From contig NZ_CP053348.1 of assembly GCF_013394595.1 (NCBI RefSeq), forward strand, positions 3,002,001 through 3,066,000: a stretch of 64,000 nt of DNA. Direction: 5' to 3'. Below the pieces are notes generated by a model, which saw only the letters and a list, made by a program, of their open reading frames with translations, did not search any database and was not told where the DNA came from. This document shows, piece by piece, positions 1-7,497 of the stretch. How positions within the stretch are numbered: the stretch's first letter is position 1; each line of letters begins with the position of its first letter. Origin of the DNA: Winogradskyella forsetii (GTDB taxonomy: Bacteria > Bacteroidota > Bacteroidia > Flavobacteriales > Flavobacteriaceae). Made by a program: the position numbers and the translations under genes.

Positions 1-63
1 GAAAATTGACGGAAGATGGATGACAGATGACGGAGGACTGAATTACTGCAGAATTCCAACTGA

Positions 64-103
64 AGACCCGCCCGAACGTGCCTTTTCGGTACGGGCAGGC
101 TGA
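64..103. repeat. 40-bp dispersed hairpin repeat, copy 1 of 3
   Basis: The same 40 bases (agacccgcccgaacgtgcc followed by ttttcggtacgggcaggct and ga) occur here, at 702-741 and at 912-951 without a mismatch. The arms gcccg and cgggc, extended by gtgcc/ggtac on the loop side, can form an imperfect hairpin. All copies are followed by a variant of 'gactgccaactg'. I infer a REP-like dispersed element of the genome rather than coding sequence. The surrounding 1-159 stretch holds only such repeats upstream of crcB. Confidence 0.85.
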
Positions 104-159
104 GGACTGTCTACTGAGGACTGCCAACTGGATTGAACACTGAATAAAAAAACTAAAAT

Positions 160-525
160 TTGAAACAACTCATACTCGTCTTCCTTGGTGGTGGTTTTGG
201 AAGTGTACTCCGTTTTATCATTGGGAAATGGCTCAATAATTCTGAAACTGGAATTCCTTATGGTACGTTTGCGGCTAATATTTTGGGGAGTTTATTAATC
301 GGGATTATTCTTGGTTTGGCGACTAAAAACGAAACGCTTTCCCAAAGTCAGACTTTACTATTAGCGACTGGTTTTTGTGGAGGGTTTACGACCTTTTCTA
401 CTTTTGCTTATGAGAATCATGTGTTTTTGAAATCGGGTGACTTCATGAGTTTTGCCATTTATACGGTTGCTAGTTTTGTGGTTGGGTTTTTGGCTGTTTT
501 TTTGGGGATGTGGTTGGTAAAGTAA
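160..525 (+). CDS. crcB: Fluoride ion channel CrcB (FEX family)
   Basis: Small integral membrane protein of 121 residues, the normal length for CrcB/Fluc, which forms dual-topology dimers that export cytoplasmic fluoride. Visible family marks are the N-terminal GGGFGSVLRF stretch, the conserved asparagine in 'GTFAANILGSLLIG' and the 'GFCGGFTTFSTFAYE' motif that carries the pore-lining Phe/Thr residues; four hydrophobic segments are present. The start is TTG at 160, since no ATG lies in frame before the conserved N-terminus. It stands alone, with a repeat-filled spacer on both sides. No fluoride riboswitch was recognised upstream. Identification is firm; the start codon is less so. Confidence 0.93.
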   Translation: MKQLILVFLGGGFGSVLRFIIGKWLNNSETGIPYGTFAANILGSLLIGIILGLATKNETLSQSQTLLLATGFCGGFTTFSTFAYENHVFLKSGDFMSFAIYTVASFVVGFLAVFLGMWLVK

Positions 526-598
526 ATTCAAAACTTTAAATGGCAAATTCCAATTGGTTAACTAACCTTGTTACACAAAGTTTCACAAATAAAAATTT

Positions 599-964
599 CG
601 CAGAGATTACACAGAGGTTTCACGGAGATTCACAGAGGCTTTAATAGTTTAGACTAGTTAAGCTAATAACATAATAACATTTTCACCTTAACTGTGATTG
701 CAGACCCGCCCGAACGTGCCTTTTCGGTACGGGCAGGCTGAAGACTGCCAACTGAAAATCTCAAGCAATACCGAAAGCCTTCGGCAGCAAAGACGTAAAG
801 AAAAACTACGCAGAGATTCGCAGAGGTTTCACGGAGATTCGCAGAGCCTTTTAGAGTTTCGACTAATTAACCTAAACAACATAATAACTTTTTCTCCTTA
901 ACTGTGACTGCAGACCCGCCCGAACGTGCCTTTTCGGTACGGGCAGGCTGAAGACTGCCAATTT
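599..964. repeat. Imperfect 155-bp direct duplication in a gene-free spacer
   Basis: The 475 bases between crcB and the DUF1801 gene contain no convincing gene. They hold two copies, about 599-754 and 809-964 (offset exactly 210), of a block that begins with 'cgcagagatt', continues with alternating 'cacagagg/cacggagatt' units, an AT-rich stretch with 'taacataataac', and ends in the 40-bp hairpin repeat plus 'gaagactgccaa'. The 67-codon open frame across 698-901 lies wholly in these repeats and is rejected as a gene. Confidence 0.85.
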
Positions 965-998
965 ACCCCTTTGGGGAAATGTCCGAAGGACAATGGGG
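965..998. repeat. REP-like 34-bp element, first orientation
   Basis: The block 'acccctttggggaaatgtcc' plus 'gaaggacaatgggg' recurs as its reverse complement, with few changes, at 2751-2784. It includes internal inverted repeats (ccccttt/ggggaaa; gtcc/ggac). It sits directly at the 3' end of the DUF1801 gene and may also act as a transcription stop. I infer a dispersed palindromic element. Confidence 0.7.
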
Positions 999-1000
999 AA

Positions 1001-1369
1001 CTAATTCTTCTTATAAAACCCCTTCTCTTTCATACCTTCTACTTCTTTTAAAATTGCAATAAAAACGGCATCATCAATATCGTCCAGTGTTTTGTATCGT
1101 AATGATTTTACGACTTTACGTTTTTCGGTAATTAAATAGGCGTCCCACTTTTTTGATAAATGTGCAGAATGCCAAAAACCGACATCGACATAATCTTTAC
1201 TTTTATTGAGGTAGCATATTGGACGCTTATCAATGTAGTAACAAGGCATTTTCCATTTGTACAACAGATCTGCCTCTGGTAAGGTGTGTTCTATCAATAC
1301 TTGCAAATGCAAATAAATGGATTTGTAAGGTTCAGCTTGTTTGAGGATATGTGCTTCGGCTGGATTCAA
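1001..1369 (-). CDS. DUF1801 (YdhG-like) domain protein
   Basis: A 122-residue soluble protein that matches the DUF1801/YdhG family in its 'ADLLYKWKMPCYYIDKRPICYLNKSKDYVDVGFW' segment (about residues 34-69) and basic C-terminus. The family has an alpha/beta fold and no established biochemical role. The length is normal and the ATG start fits the family N-terminus. It is divergent from the transglutaminase-like gene, with only 31 bases between the two start codons, so both may share a promoter region. No catalytic residues can be proposed. The family call is quite safe, the function unknown. Confidence 0.8.
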   Translation of the reverse strand: MNPAEAHILKQAEPYKSIYLHLQVLIEHTLPEADLLYKWKMPCYYIDKRPICYLNKSKDYVDVGFWHSAHLSKKWDAYLITEKRKVVKSLRYKTLDDIDDAVFIAILKEVEGMKEKGFYKKN

Positions 1370-1400
1370 AACTGGAATAATTTTTGTCTAAATTAGCCAT

Positions 1401-2372
1401 ATGAAATCTTTTTTACTAATCTTTTTTCTAATTTCAATTCAACTCAGTTTTTCACAAAGCTACGCAAGCATTGACTCTATTGTAAGTACTTATCCTAAAA
1501 AGTTTAAATCCATTGAACAATTTGCCAATAGAATTAGACATGATTTTGAAACTGATATTGAAAAAACTAGAGCCGTATATTTTTGGATCGCAAATAATAT
1601 CACTTACGACTATAAAACATTCCGAAAAAATAAAAAAAATAAAAAAATCCGTTCAAAATCCAAAGCAGATTATGAGGCAAAGCTTCATGTTTACAATCGA
1701 AAATTAGCTCGAAAAGTGCTGAGGAAAAAGTCTGCAGTTTGTGAGGGCTATTCAAGATTATTAACAGAAGTGTTAAGAGATTTAAACATCAACTCTGCCG
1801 TAGTTACTGGCTATGCTAAAACTTATGTTCAAGAGATTGGGAGAAAAAGAAGCACTTCAAATCATGCTTGGAATGCCGTAAAGATTGATGGCCAGTGGTA
1901 CCTTATAGACGCGACTTGGTCAACAGGAAACAGTATATATAACTCCAAATTTTTCAATTTCTCAGATACTTATTTTATGATTGACCCCGAAAAATTAGTG
2001 CTGACGCATTTCCCTGACGACAAGCAATGGCAATTATTAGACCAACCTATTTCAAAAACTGATTACTTTAATTTTCCAATCTTTTACAGTGCCTACCATA
2101 CCTCAGGACTAAAACTTGAGAATAAAACAAATGGCTACATCACCACTAAAAAAGATTCAGTAATTAAATTGGTCTTTTCGAGTATTAAAAAAGAAACAAC
2201 TTATTATTACTCATTTGACAATACAGGTCTTTCGGATGAAATAGAGTTTATAAATGAAAATGGAAATTTTATAGCTTTTATTCCCTACAGAGATAAGCGA
2301 AGAAAAAATTTGACCGTTTCCGATGGTCAATTAGCATTACTAAAGTTTAAAGTAAAATTACTTTCTCCTTAG
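1401..2372 (+). CDS. Exported transglutaminase-like domain protein
   Basis: A 323-residue protein with a clear N-terminal signal peptide (residues 1-18, hydrophobic core, ending near SFSQS). The transglutaminase-like core carries the expected triad: Cys114 in 'SAVCEGYSRL', His155 in 'SNHAWNAV' and Asp170 in 'WYLIDATW'. This superfamily includes peptidases and peptide cyclases as well as transglutaminases; in Bacteroidota such proteins are mostly periplasmic with unknown substrate. A lysine/arginine-rich stretch (about 73-110) separates the N-terminal helix region from the core. The C-terminal 130 residues look beta-rich. The exported location and triad are seen; a proteolytic or peptide-modifying role is inferred. 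Confidence 0.85.
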   Translation: MKSFLLIFFLISIQLSFSQSYASIDSIVSTYPKKFKSIEQFANRIRHDFETDIEKTRAVYFWIANNITYDYKTFRKNKKNKKIRSKSKADYEAKLHVYNRKLARKVLRKKSAVCEGYSRLLTEVLRDLNINSAVVTGYAKTYVQEIGRKRSTSNHAWNAVKIDGQWYLIDATWSTGNSIYNSKFFNFSDTYFMIDPEKLVLTHFPDDKQWQLLDQPISKTDYFNFPIFYSAYHTSGLKLENKTNGYITTKKDSVIKLVFSSIKKETTYYYSFDNTGLSDEIEFINENGNFIAFIPYRDKRRKNLTVSDGQLALLKFKVKLLSP

Positions 2373-2377
2373 TTTTT

Positions 2378-2731
2378 CTAAAACAGACCTAATATTCCAA
2401 TAACAATAAGTGCAATACCAATGATCGCTTTAAAAGGCATCAACTTTGCCGACAGCTTTCTTAAACTAGTTTCTAAGGCAGGTACTTTTTGAAATACATG
2501 AGTCAACAATAAAATACCGCCTAGTATACTAACGATATTGAATAACAGACCATCCCAAAACTCCAGTATCGCCAATACGATTAAAGCAATCCCAATCGCT
2601 GTTTGAAAGGGTGCTAAAAAGCCAGCTATTTTATTAAAAAAATCGCGTTCGCCATCCCATTTGTCCAAGGTGGCTAGACCGAGTAAAATGCCTCCGGAAA
2701 TATTTGCAATGGCTAATAGTAGTTCTATCAT
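2378..2731 (-). CDS. Small polytopic membrane protein, unknown
   Basis: A 117-residue protein with about four hydrophobic segments that looks like an internal duplication: 'IGIALIVLAILEFWDG' near residues 46-61 and 'IGIALIVIGILGLF' at the C-terminus, each preceded by a 'F..I' amphipathic stretch, and a glycine-rich 'GGILLG/GGILLL' repeat. It converges on the transglutaminase-like gene with a 5-bp gap. I do not recognise a named family. It is probably an inner-membrane protein; nothing supports a specific function. Confidence 0.6.
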   Translation of the reverse strand: MIELLLAIANISGGILLGLATLDKWDGERDFFNKIAGFLAPFQTAIGIALIVLAILEFWDGLLFNIVSILGGILLLTHVFQKVPALETSLRKLSAKLMPFKAIIGIALIVIGILGLF

Positions 2732-2750
2732 AGTTGTTTATTGTTACAAG

Positions 2751-2784
2751 CCCCTTTGTCCTGCGGACATTTCCCCATAAGGGG
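2751..2784. repeat. REP-like 34-bp element, second orientation
   Basis: Reverse-complement relative of the element at 965-998 ('cccctttgtcctgcggacat' then 'ttccccataagggg'). It lies in the 357-base gene-free spacer between the 117-aa membrane protein and the membrane/regulator operon. Confidence 0.7.
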
Positions 2785-2954
2785 AAAGAAAAAGTGCTCC
2801 GTGATTAATATTTTCGTTTATTCCTCTAGCACCTGCCTGGCAGATTGGTTTGTGCCTTTTCGAGAGATTTTCAGCCAATAGTTATCCTGCATATTTAATC
2901 TATTGTCTGTTACATTTGCCAATTAGTTAAGGCTTTAATTCTATTTTATTTGTT

Positions 2955-3003
2955 CTATCCTCTATCCTCTATCCTCTATCCTCTATCCTCTATCCTCTAT
3001 CCT
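2955..3003. repeat. Heptanucleotide tandem repeat (ctatcct)7
   Basis: Seven perfect head-to-tail copies of ctatcct fill this stretch. They end about 33 bases upstream of a candidate -33 promoter element (3036-3039). The unit length of seven is not a multiple of three, and the array is intergenic, so copy-number change would alter spacing upstream of the promoter rather than a reading frame. The rest of the spacer 2732-3060 shows only the REP-like element. Confidence 0.9.
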
Positions 3004-3035
3004 CTCGATAAATTTAATCAAATCTCGAAAATAAA

Positions 3036-3079
3036 TTTGTTCAGATGGAATATTTTATTTTACTTTGTATTTCAAAGTA
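3036..3079 (+). promoter_or_regulatory. Promoter with overlapping palindromic operator
   Basis: A Bacteroidota-type promoter can be read as TTTG (3036-3039), 20 bases, then TTACTTTG (3060-3067). The -7 element is embedded in a perfect 7+7 inverted repeat, TACTTTG-tattt-CAAAGTA (3061-3079). The same palindrome occurs at 5137-5155 ahead of the second half of this locus. I infer an operator for the winged-helix regulator encoded at 4007-4303. A start site near 3074 also supports ATG 3089 as the start of the first gene. Confidence 0.65.
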
Positions 3080-3088
3080 CTTTTAATT

Positions 3089-3700
3089 ATGAGCGAAAAA
3101 GATTATCTAAAAGACATTAGTGAGATTAAAAATCTTATGAATAAATCCTCACGATTTATTTCCTTAAGTGGATTATCGGGAGTCCTCGCAGGAATTTACG
3201 CTTTAATTGGTGCTGCAATTGCCTATTGGCTCGTCATAAATTTTAGCAATGGTACTTTGTACATTTTTTACGGTTGGGTATTTTGGACGGTTATGTTTGT
3301 ACTCTTCATGGTGGCGCTGTTAAGTGCGGTTACAGGAATTATACTGACCACACGAAAAGCCAAAACAAATAATGAAAAAATTTGGGATACGTCCTCTAAA
3401 CGATTACTTTATAATTTTCTAATTCCACTTGCCGTTGGCGGTGTGTATTGCCTGATCATTTTGAGTCAAGGCAGATACGGACAAACGGGAGGTTTAATGC
3501 TTATTTTTTATGGCTTAGCTTTAGTCAGTGCGTCAAAATATAGTATTGGCGATATCAAATATCTAGGCTTTATTCAAATAATATTGGGCTTAATCGCGAG
3601 TTATTATCCAGGTTATGGCTTTTGGCTTTGGGTCCTAGGATTTGGAATTATGCACATTATTTATGGGACTTGGATGCATTTTAAATATGATACTAAATAA
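3089..3700 (+). CDS. Polytopic membrane protein, first gene of regulator operon
   Basis: A 203-residue protein starting at ATG 3089; an in-frame TTG at 3065 would add eight residues but lies inside the promoter/operator palindrome, so it is not used here. The short cytoplasmic N-terminus (MSEKDYLKDISEIKNLM) is followed by about six hydrophobic helices. Similar short membrane proteins precede small winged-helix regulators in other Flavobacteriia. I do not recognise a named domain. The gene is followed after 12 bases by a second membrane protein and then the regulator, so the three are almost certainly co-transcribed. Confidence 0.7.
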   Translation: MSEKDYLKDISEIKNLMNKSSRFISLSGLSGVLAGIYALIGAAIAYWLVINFSNGTLYIFYGWVFWTVMFVLFMVALLSAVTGIILTTRKAKTNNEKIWDTSSKRLLYNFLIPLAVGGVYCLIILSQGRYGQTGGLMLIFYGLALVSASKYSIGDIKYLGFIQIILGLIASYYPGYGFWLWVLGFGIMHIIYGTWMHFKYDTK

Positions 3701-3712
3701 ACTTATTCTATT

Positions 3713-4003
3713 ATGGATTTTCTAAACAAAAGACGAATAGCAATTTCAAGTCTAATAATTTTAATATTGTTAGTACCTTTAATAGCCATGCAATTTACTC
3801 AAGAAGTGAATTGGACGGTATTTGATTTTATTGTGGCCGCAACACTTTTGACTATTACAGGCTTAGCCATTGACTTTATTTTCGAAAAAGTAAAATTTAA
3901 AAATAAGCGCATATTAATTACAATCATTATTATCGCAATTTTAATGATTATATGGGTTGAACTTGCGGTTGGTATTTTCAACACACCCCTAGGAGGAAGC
4001 TAA
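3713..4003 (+). CDS. Small three-helix membrane protein
   Basis: A 96-residue protein with three strong hydrophobic segments (about 10-26, 33-54 and 68-90) and little else. It begins 12 bases after the preceding membrane protein and ends three bases before the regulator. No family is recognised with confidence. Its place between a polytopic membrane protein and a winged-helix regulator suggests a membrane partner of unknown function controlled together with it. Confidence 0.65.
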   Translation: MDFLNKRRIAISSLIILILLVPLIAMQFTQEVNWTVFDFIVAATLLTITGLAIDFIFEKVKFKNKRILITIIIIAILMIIWVELAVGIFNTPLGGS

Positions 4004-4006
4004 TTA

Positions 4007-4303
4007 ATGAGCATAATCACAAACATAAATAAACTTTTTGACCACAGGATCAGGCTTGGCATCATGTCAATTCTTATGGTAAACGAGTACGCCGATTTTA
4101 ACATGCTAAAGGAATTATTAGGTGCAACGGACGGGAATTTGGCAAGCCATACCAAAGCGTTGGAAAAAGCAGACTATATTTTAGTTGAAAAACAATTTAT
4201 TGGTCGGAAACCAAACACAAGATACAGTGTTACAAAACTTGGCAAAGCAGAGTTTAAAAAACATATCGAAGCACTAGAAAAATTAATCAATAAAACAGAA
4301 TAG
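4007..4303 (+). CDS. Winged-helix transcriptional regulator
   Basis: A 98-residue DNA-binding protein consisting only of a winged helix. 'HRIRLGIMSILMVNEYADFNMLKELLGATDGNLASHTKALEKADYILVEKQFIGRKPNTRYSVTKLGKAEFKKHI' gives helix 1, the helix-turn-helix with recognition helix 'TDGNLASHTKALEKA' and a wing 'FIGRKPNTRYSVT'. This is the small ArsR/MarR-like 'winged helix DNA-binding' family common in Bacteroidota. It has no metal-binding cysteines, so a small-molecule or protein signal is possible. Its gene lies inside the operon bracketed by two identical palindromes (3061-3079 and 5137-5155), which I infer to be its operators. Confidence 0.85.
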   Translation: MSIITNINKLFDHRIRLGIMSILMVNEYADFNMLKELLGATDGNLASHTKALEKADYILVEKQFIGRKPNTRYSVTKLGKAEFKKHIEALEKLINKTE

Positions 4304-4310
4304 GAACACA

Positions 4311-5081
4311 ATGCCATCAGAACCATTTGTAAATAAAAATTCAATCGTCAGGGAGATCTGGGGAACAAGCGACACCATTCTTTTGGTTTTTGCTGGTGCT
4401 TCTGCAGAATTTGCTTTGAACAAGGCTGTGGATTGGCTTTATTTTACGGGTAAGTTACCGTCAGATCCTTTGGGCAGATTGTTTTCAACCGTGAATTATG
4501 CAAAAGCCATTGTGTTTTCAGAAAAAGATGCTGCGATAAAAGCTATTGATCATATTACGGCAATTCACACTGCTGTTGAAAATAAACGTGGCGAAGCAAT
4601 TCCAGAATGGGCCTATAAGGATGTCTTGTTTATGTTGATCGATTATTCCATTCGTTCTTATGAAATCTTAGAGCGACCATTACACATAGAAGAAAAGCAA
4701 GACGTACTCAATGTATTCATAAATGTTGGTCAAAGGATGGGATTGAAAAACCTTCCACTCACCTATGCCGACTTTCAAACAACACGAAATGATCACTTGA
4801 ATCAAAACTTAAAAAACGGACATTACACCAAAGATCTATACAAGCAATACCGAAAACATTTAGGGATTTTTAGATATCGCCTATTATTGGAATCGCAGAT
4901 ACTTTTATTACCAAATACCGTAAGGGAATTATTGAAACTTAGAAAACAATCGTTACTAGCACCATTTATTCCTATCTATAAAATTTGTCGAAGTTTGAAA
5001 ATCGATTGGGTATTAAAAGATATCATTTTACCATCAGCCTATAAACAAGAAATCAAACGATTGAATATAACATCATCATAA
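4311..5081 (+). CDS. MpaB-family (DUF2236) oxygenase-like protein
   Basis: 256 residues, normal for DUF2236, the family of the MpaB oxygenase and the latex-clearing protein (b-type haem oxygenases). The signature is seen as 'REIWGTSDTILLVFAGASAEFALNKAVDWLYFTGKLPSDPLGRLFSTVNYAKAIVF' (about residues 14-69), followed by the 'IHTAVENKRGEAIPEWAYKDVLFMLIDYSIRSYEIL' core, whose histidine and acidic residues are candidates for haem binding. It starts seven bases after the regulator stop and belongs to the same operon. The substrate is unknown; proximity to a COQ4-like gene and several membrane proteins suggests a membrane lipid or quinone-like compound, which is inference only. Confidence 0.8.
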   Translation: MPSEPFVNKNSIVREIWGTSDTILLVFAGASAEFALNKAVDWLYFTGKLPSDPLGRLFSTVNYAKAIVFSEKDAAIKAIDHITAIHTAVENKRGEAIPEWAYKDVLFMLIDYSIRSYEILERPLHIEEKQDVLNVFINVGQRMGLKNLPLTYADFQTTRNDHLNQNLKNGHYTKDLYKQYRKHLGIFRYRLLLESQILLLPNTVRELLKLRKQSLLAPFIPIYKICRSLKIDWVLKDIILPSAYKQEIKRLNITSS

Positions 5082-5136
5082 ATTAACGCAACAATAGTTC
5101 GACTACGTTCAGTACGTCGCATTTTTTTTAACCATT

Positions 5137-5155
5137 TACTTTGTAATTCAAAGTA
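5137..5155 (+). promoter_or_regulatory. Second copy of the TACTTTG/CAAAGTA operator
   Basis: TACTTTG-taatt-CAAAGTA is a perfect 7+7 inverted repeat with the same arms and 5-base spacer length as 3061-3079. It sits 17 bases before the ATG of the 461-aa membrane protein, the position of a -7 element/start site. A clear -33 TTG at the right distance is not visible. Just upstream (5096-5118) is a dispersed 'gttcgactacgttcagtacg' element. Confidence 0.65.
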
Positions 5156-5172
5156 CTTTAAGACAAAAAACC

Positions 5173-6558
5173 ATGAAAAAATTAATGCTCTTCATTTCAG
5201 CCCTTTTATTTAGTACCTTCTTCTACGACCAAAATATTGGACTCAACCTGTTTCTATTTAGTTTGCTTACGGTTGTAATTCTTTTTATTAATAATCAATC
5301 ACAGTTTAAGAATCGGAAAACCATTATCTACACTATCGCTTACCTCATAACGGGATTAACCATGTTTTTCCATAGCTCCACACTTTCGGTAATTGCCAAC
5401 TTAGTGGCCTTTTTCACCTTAATCGGACAGCTTTCCGAAACTAAATCTTCCATTTATGTGAATTGGCTCAATGGTTTATACACCACCATTGCAGGTTTTT
5501 TCCATCGGAATTTTGCACTTCCAAAACCAGAAACAAAAGCTGAAGAAAAGACACAGATCGATTATTTACATTGGGTAAAAATTATCCTGATTCCTGCAGT
5601 TATTGTTGTGGCCTTTATTGCACTTTACAAAGATGGAAATCCTGTTTTCAGTAACTTAATTGAAGCCATAGATTTCGGATTTATAAATGTGCAATGGGTA
5701 TTAGTTGCAGGTTTGGGCTATTATTTATTCAACAATATTTATGCACCAATCGAAGTGGAACCTGCAACGGAAATCGATTTAAAAACTGATAATAATTTAT
5801 TCAAAACGGATACGTTTTCCATTCCAAAATTAAAACAAGAAAACCAGTTAGGTGTTATCCTTATTTCACTTTTAAACGCTTTAATCGTACTGTATTTAAT
5901 TACGGATATCGCTTTTCTAACAGCACAGCAAGATATTAGAGCTTCGGTGTATTCGGCACAAGTGCATAGCGGCATCAATGCCTTAATTGCTTCCATTGTC
6001 ATTGCCATAATGATTCTACTGTATGTGTTTAGAGGCAATCTTAATTTTTATGAAGACAACACAATCCTTAAACGCCTCGCCTTCACATGGATTATATTAA
6101 ATATGCTGTTGGTGCTGAGTATCGTTTTTAAAAACGGTCAGTACATCTATTATTTTGGTTTGACCTATAAGCGTATTGGTGTTTTGGTCTATTTAATGCT
6201 TACCACCATCGGACTTGTAACCACCCTATTAAAAATTTATAATGTGAAAAACAATTGGTATTTATTTCGCATAAATACGCAAGCGGCTTTTATCATCCTC
6301 ATTATTTCCAGCACTATAAATTGGGATTATCATATCACCAATTACAACTTCAACTATGCGCAATCCATGGATTTTGGTTATCTCATAGAGTTATCGGATA
6401 ACAACACCTTATTACTAAGTGAGCAGCTTCAAGATAAAAAATTAGACGATGACGCCATTCAACGTATAGAATCGAAATACAATAAATACGTGTATCAATT
6501 GCGAACCAACAATTGGCAAGAATTAAAGTATGATAATTTCAAATTAAACGCTAAATAA
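5173..6558 (+). CDS. Large polytopic membrane protein (DUF4153/DUF4173-like)
   Basis: A 461-residue protein with roughly eleven hydrophobic helices and a short cytoplasmic loop around residues 116-126. The segment 'ILNMLLVLSIVFKNGQYIYYFGLTYKRIGVLVYLMLTTIGLVTTLLKI' (about 310-357) resembles the conserved C-terminal part of DUF4153/DUF4173 membrane proteins, which often sit beside small winged-helix regulators in Bacteroidota. The role of that family is not known. The gene follows its own copy of the palindromic operator and is followed after one base by the next membrane protein. The membrane nature is certain, the family assignment moderate. Confidence 0.7.
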   Translation: MKKLMLFISALLFSTFFYDQNIGLNLFLFSLLTVVILFINNQSQFKNRKTIIYTIAYLITGLTMFFHSSTLSVIANLVAFFTLIGQLSETKSSIYVNWLNGLYTTIAGFFHRNFALPKPETKAEEKTQIDYLHWVKIILIPAVIVVAFIALYKDGNPVFSNLIEAIDFGFINVQWVLVAGLGYYLFNNIYAPIEVEPATEIDLKTDNNLFKTDTFSIPKLKQENQLGVILISLLNALIVLYLITDIAFLTAQQDIRASVYSAQVHSGINALIASIVIAIMILLYVFRGNLNFYEDNTILKRLAFTWIILNMLLVLSIVFKNGQYIYYFGLTYKRIGVLVYLMLTTIGLVTTLLKIYNVKNNWYLFRINTQAAFIILIISSTINWDYHITNYNFNYAQSMDFGYLIELSDNNTLLLSEQLQDKKLDDDAIQRIESKYNKYVYQLRTNNWQELKYDNFKLNAK

Positions 6559-6559
6559 A

Positions 6560-6892
6560 ATGGCTGGATTAATCCTAATCGCGTTCGTAATTGTTGGCGG
6601 ATTTACATTTGTAATTTTAAGACTAAGTGTCTCGTGTATGTTTTGGTCAGCTAAAACTTCAGAAGATATAATTAAGATATTTAAGCTCTATTTTCCGTAT
6701 TACATTATCTGTTTATTCACACTCTGCATTTTAGCCATTATAGGATTAGACCGAAGCATATTTGCGATCTACTATTTCAGTTCCGTGTTCTTTATCTCAC
6801 TTTTTATATGGAGTCGTAAAATAAAGTACCCTTCAAGATTCAAGAAAAACCTCAATAACACTTTAGAACCTCAACAACCCGAATTACCATGA
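6560..6892 (+). CDS. Small membrane protein, unknown
   Basis: A 110-residue protein with three hydrophobic segments (about 3-22, 47-67 and 71-86) and a basic/proline C-terminus. It begins directly after the stop of the 461-aa membrane protein, and its last four bases (ATGA overlap at 6889-6892) overlap the start of the COQ4-like gene, which implies translational coupling. No family is recognised. Confidence 0.65.
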   Translation: MAGLILIAFVIVGGFTFVILRLSVSCMFWSAKTSEDIIKIFKLYFPYYIICLFTLCILAIIGLDRSIFAIYYFSSVFFISLFIWSRKIKYPSRFKKNLNNTLEPQQPELP

Positions 6893-7404
6893 ACAACCTC
6901 TTCAAAATCGTAAAGCAAAAACGAAAGCAACTTATTATTTGGCTATTTGAACATTCGCAACGTATATACACGTCGTTATTCAAAAATCATAAGCCTTGGA
7001 ACGTTAGCAAGTCCGATTTACTTAAGTTCCCCGAACCGAGTTTTGGTCGCCATTTGGGAGAATTCTTGGATACAAATAATTTCGAATTGATACCTAAAGT
7101 AGAACGTCACGATTGTTACCATGTGCTTTGTGGCTATAGCACCAAAGTAGAAGACGAAATTGCGTTACAATGTTTATGCTATGGCAACGGAAAACGCAGT
7201 CCCTATTTGTATGGCGCCATACTTCTTGGTATTGCCATTTTGCCAGATTACTATAAATACTATTATAAATCTTTCAAAACAGGAAAGGCCGCGCATGCGT
7301 TTCATCATTTCGATTATCAGAAACTATTAACGGTTTCCATTTCAGATTTTAGAGCTGCCATTTTTCCGAAGCCTGAATTAATAAACCTCAAATTAGCATC
7401 ATGA
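6889..7404 (+). CDS. COQ4-like protein with intact metal-binding motif
   Basis: A 171-residue protein carrying the hallmark of the COQ4 family, HDxxHx11E: His74-Asp75-Cys-Tyr-His78, then 11 residues, then Glu90. In COQ4 these residues bind a divalent metal; the eukaryotic protein acts in ubiquinone synthesis, where recent work assigns it C1 oxidative decarboxylation. The flanking 'RHDCYHVLCGYSTKVEDEIALQ' and the later 'AHAFHHFDYQKLL' agree with the family. Bacteroidota normally make menaquinone, so a ubiquinone role is unlikely; a related ring or lipid substrate is more plausible. It is coupled to the upstream membrane protein by a 4-base overlap. Confidence 0.8.
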   Translation: MNNLFKIVKQKRKQLIIWLFEHSQRIYTSLFKNHKPWNVSKSDLLKFPEPSFGRHLGEFLDTNNFELIPKVERHDCYHVLCGYSTKVEDEIALQCLCYGNGKRSPYLYGAILLGIAILPDYYKYYYKSFKTGKAAHAFHHFDYQKLLTVSISDFRAAIFPKPELINLKLAS

Positions 7405-7469
7405 TAAAACTTTTTTATAAAGAACGATTAATTATGAACTACATAGTCTTAATTATAACTAATAAAATT

Positions 7470-7486
7470 CCTTCCCATTGGGAAGG
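7470..7486. repeat. Short dispersed palindrome ccttccc/gggaagg
   Basis: Perfect 7+7 inverted repeat with a 3-base loop, followed by 'ttaggacgggaatg', where the last three bases are the SanA-like start codon. A relative (ccttccccaaaggaagg, next to 'cctaaat') lies at 34111-34127. It fills most of the 93-base space between the COQ4-like and SanA-like genes and may influence translation of the latter. Confidence 0.6.
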
Positions 7487-7497
7487 TTAGGACGGGA

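Noticed and set aside
698..901. 67-codon open frame in the crcB-DUF1801 spacer
   Set aside because: It is made entirely of the duplicated repeat block and hairpin; no protein-like composition and no family.
2955..3003. Possible CRISPR-like array
   Set aside because: The repeats are 7 bases long and directly adjacent without spacers, and no cas genes are present.
3065..3088. TTG start eight codons upstream of the first membrane protein
   Set aside because: It falls inside the -7 element/operator palindrome; ATG 3089 follows the predicted transcription start.
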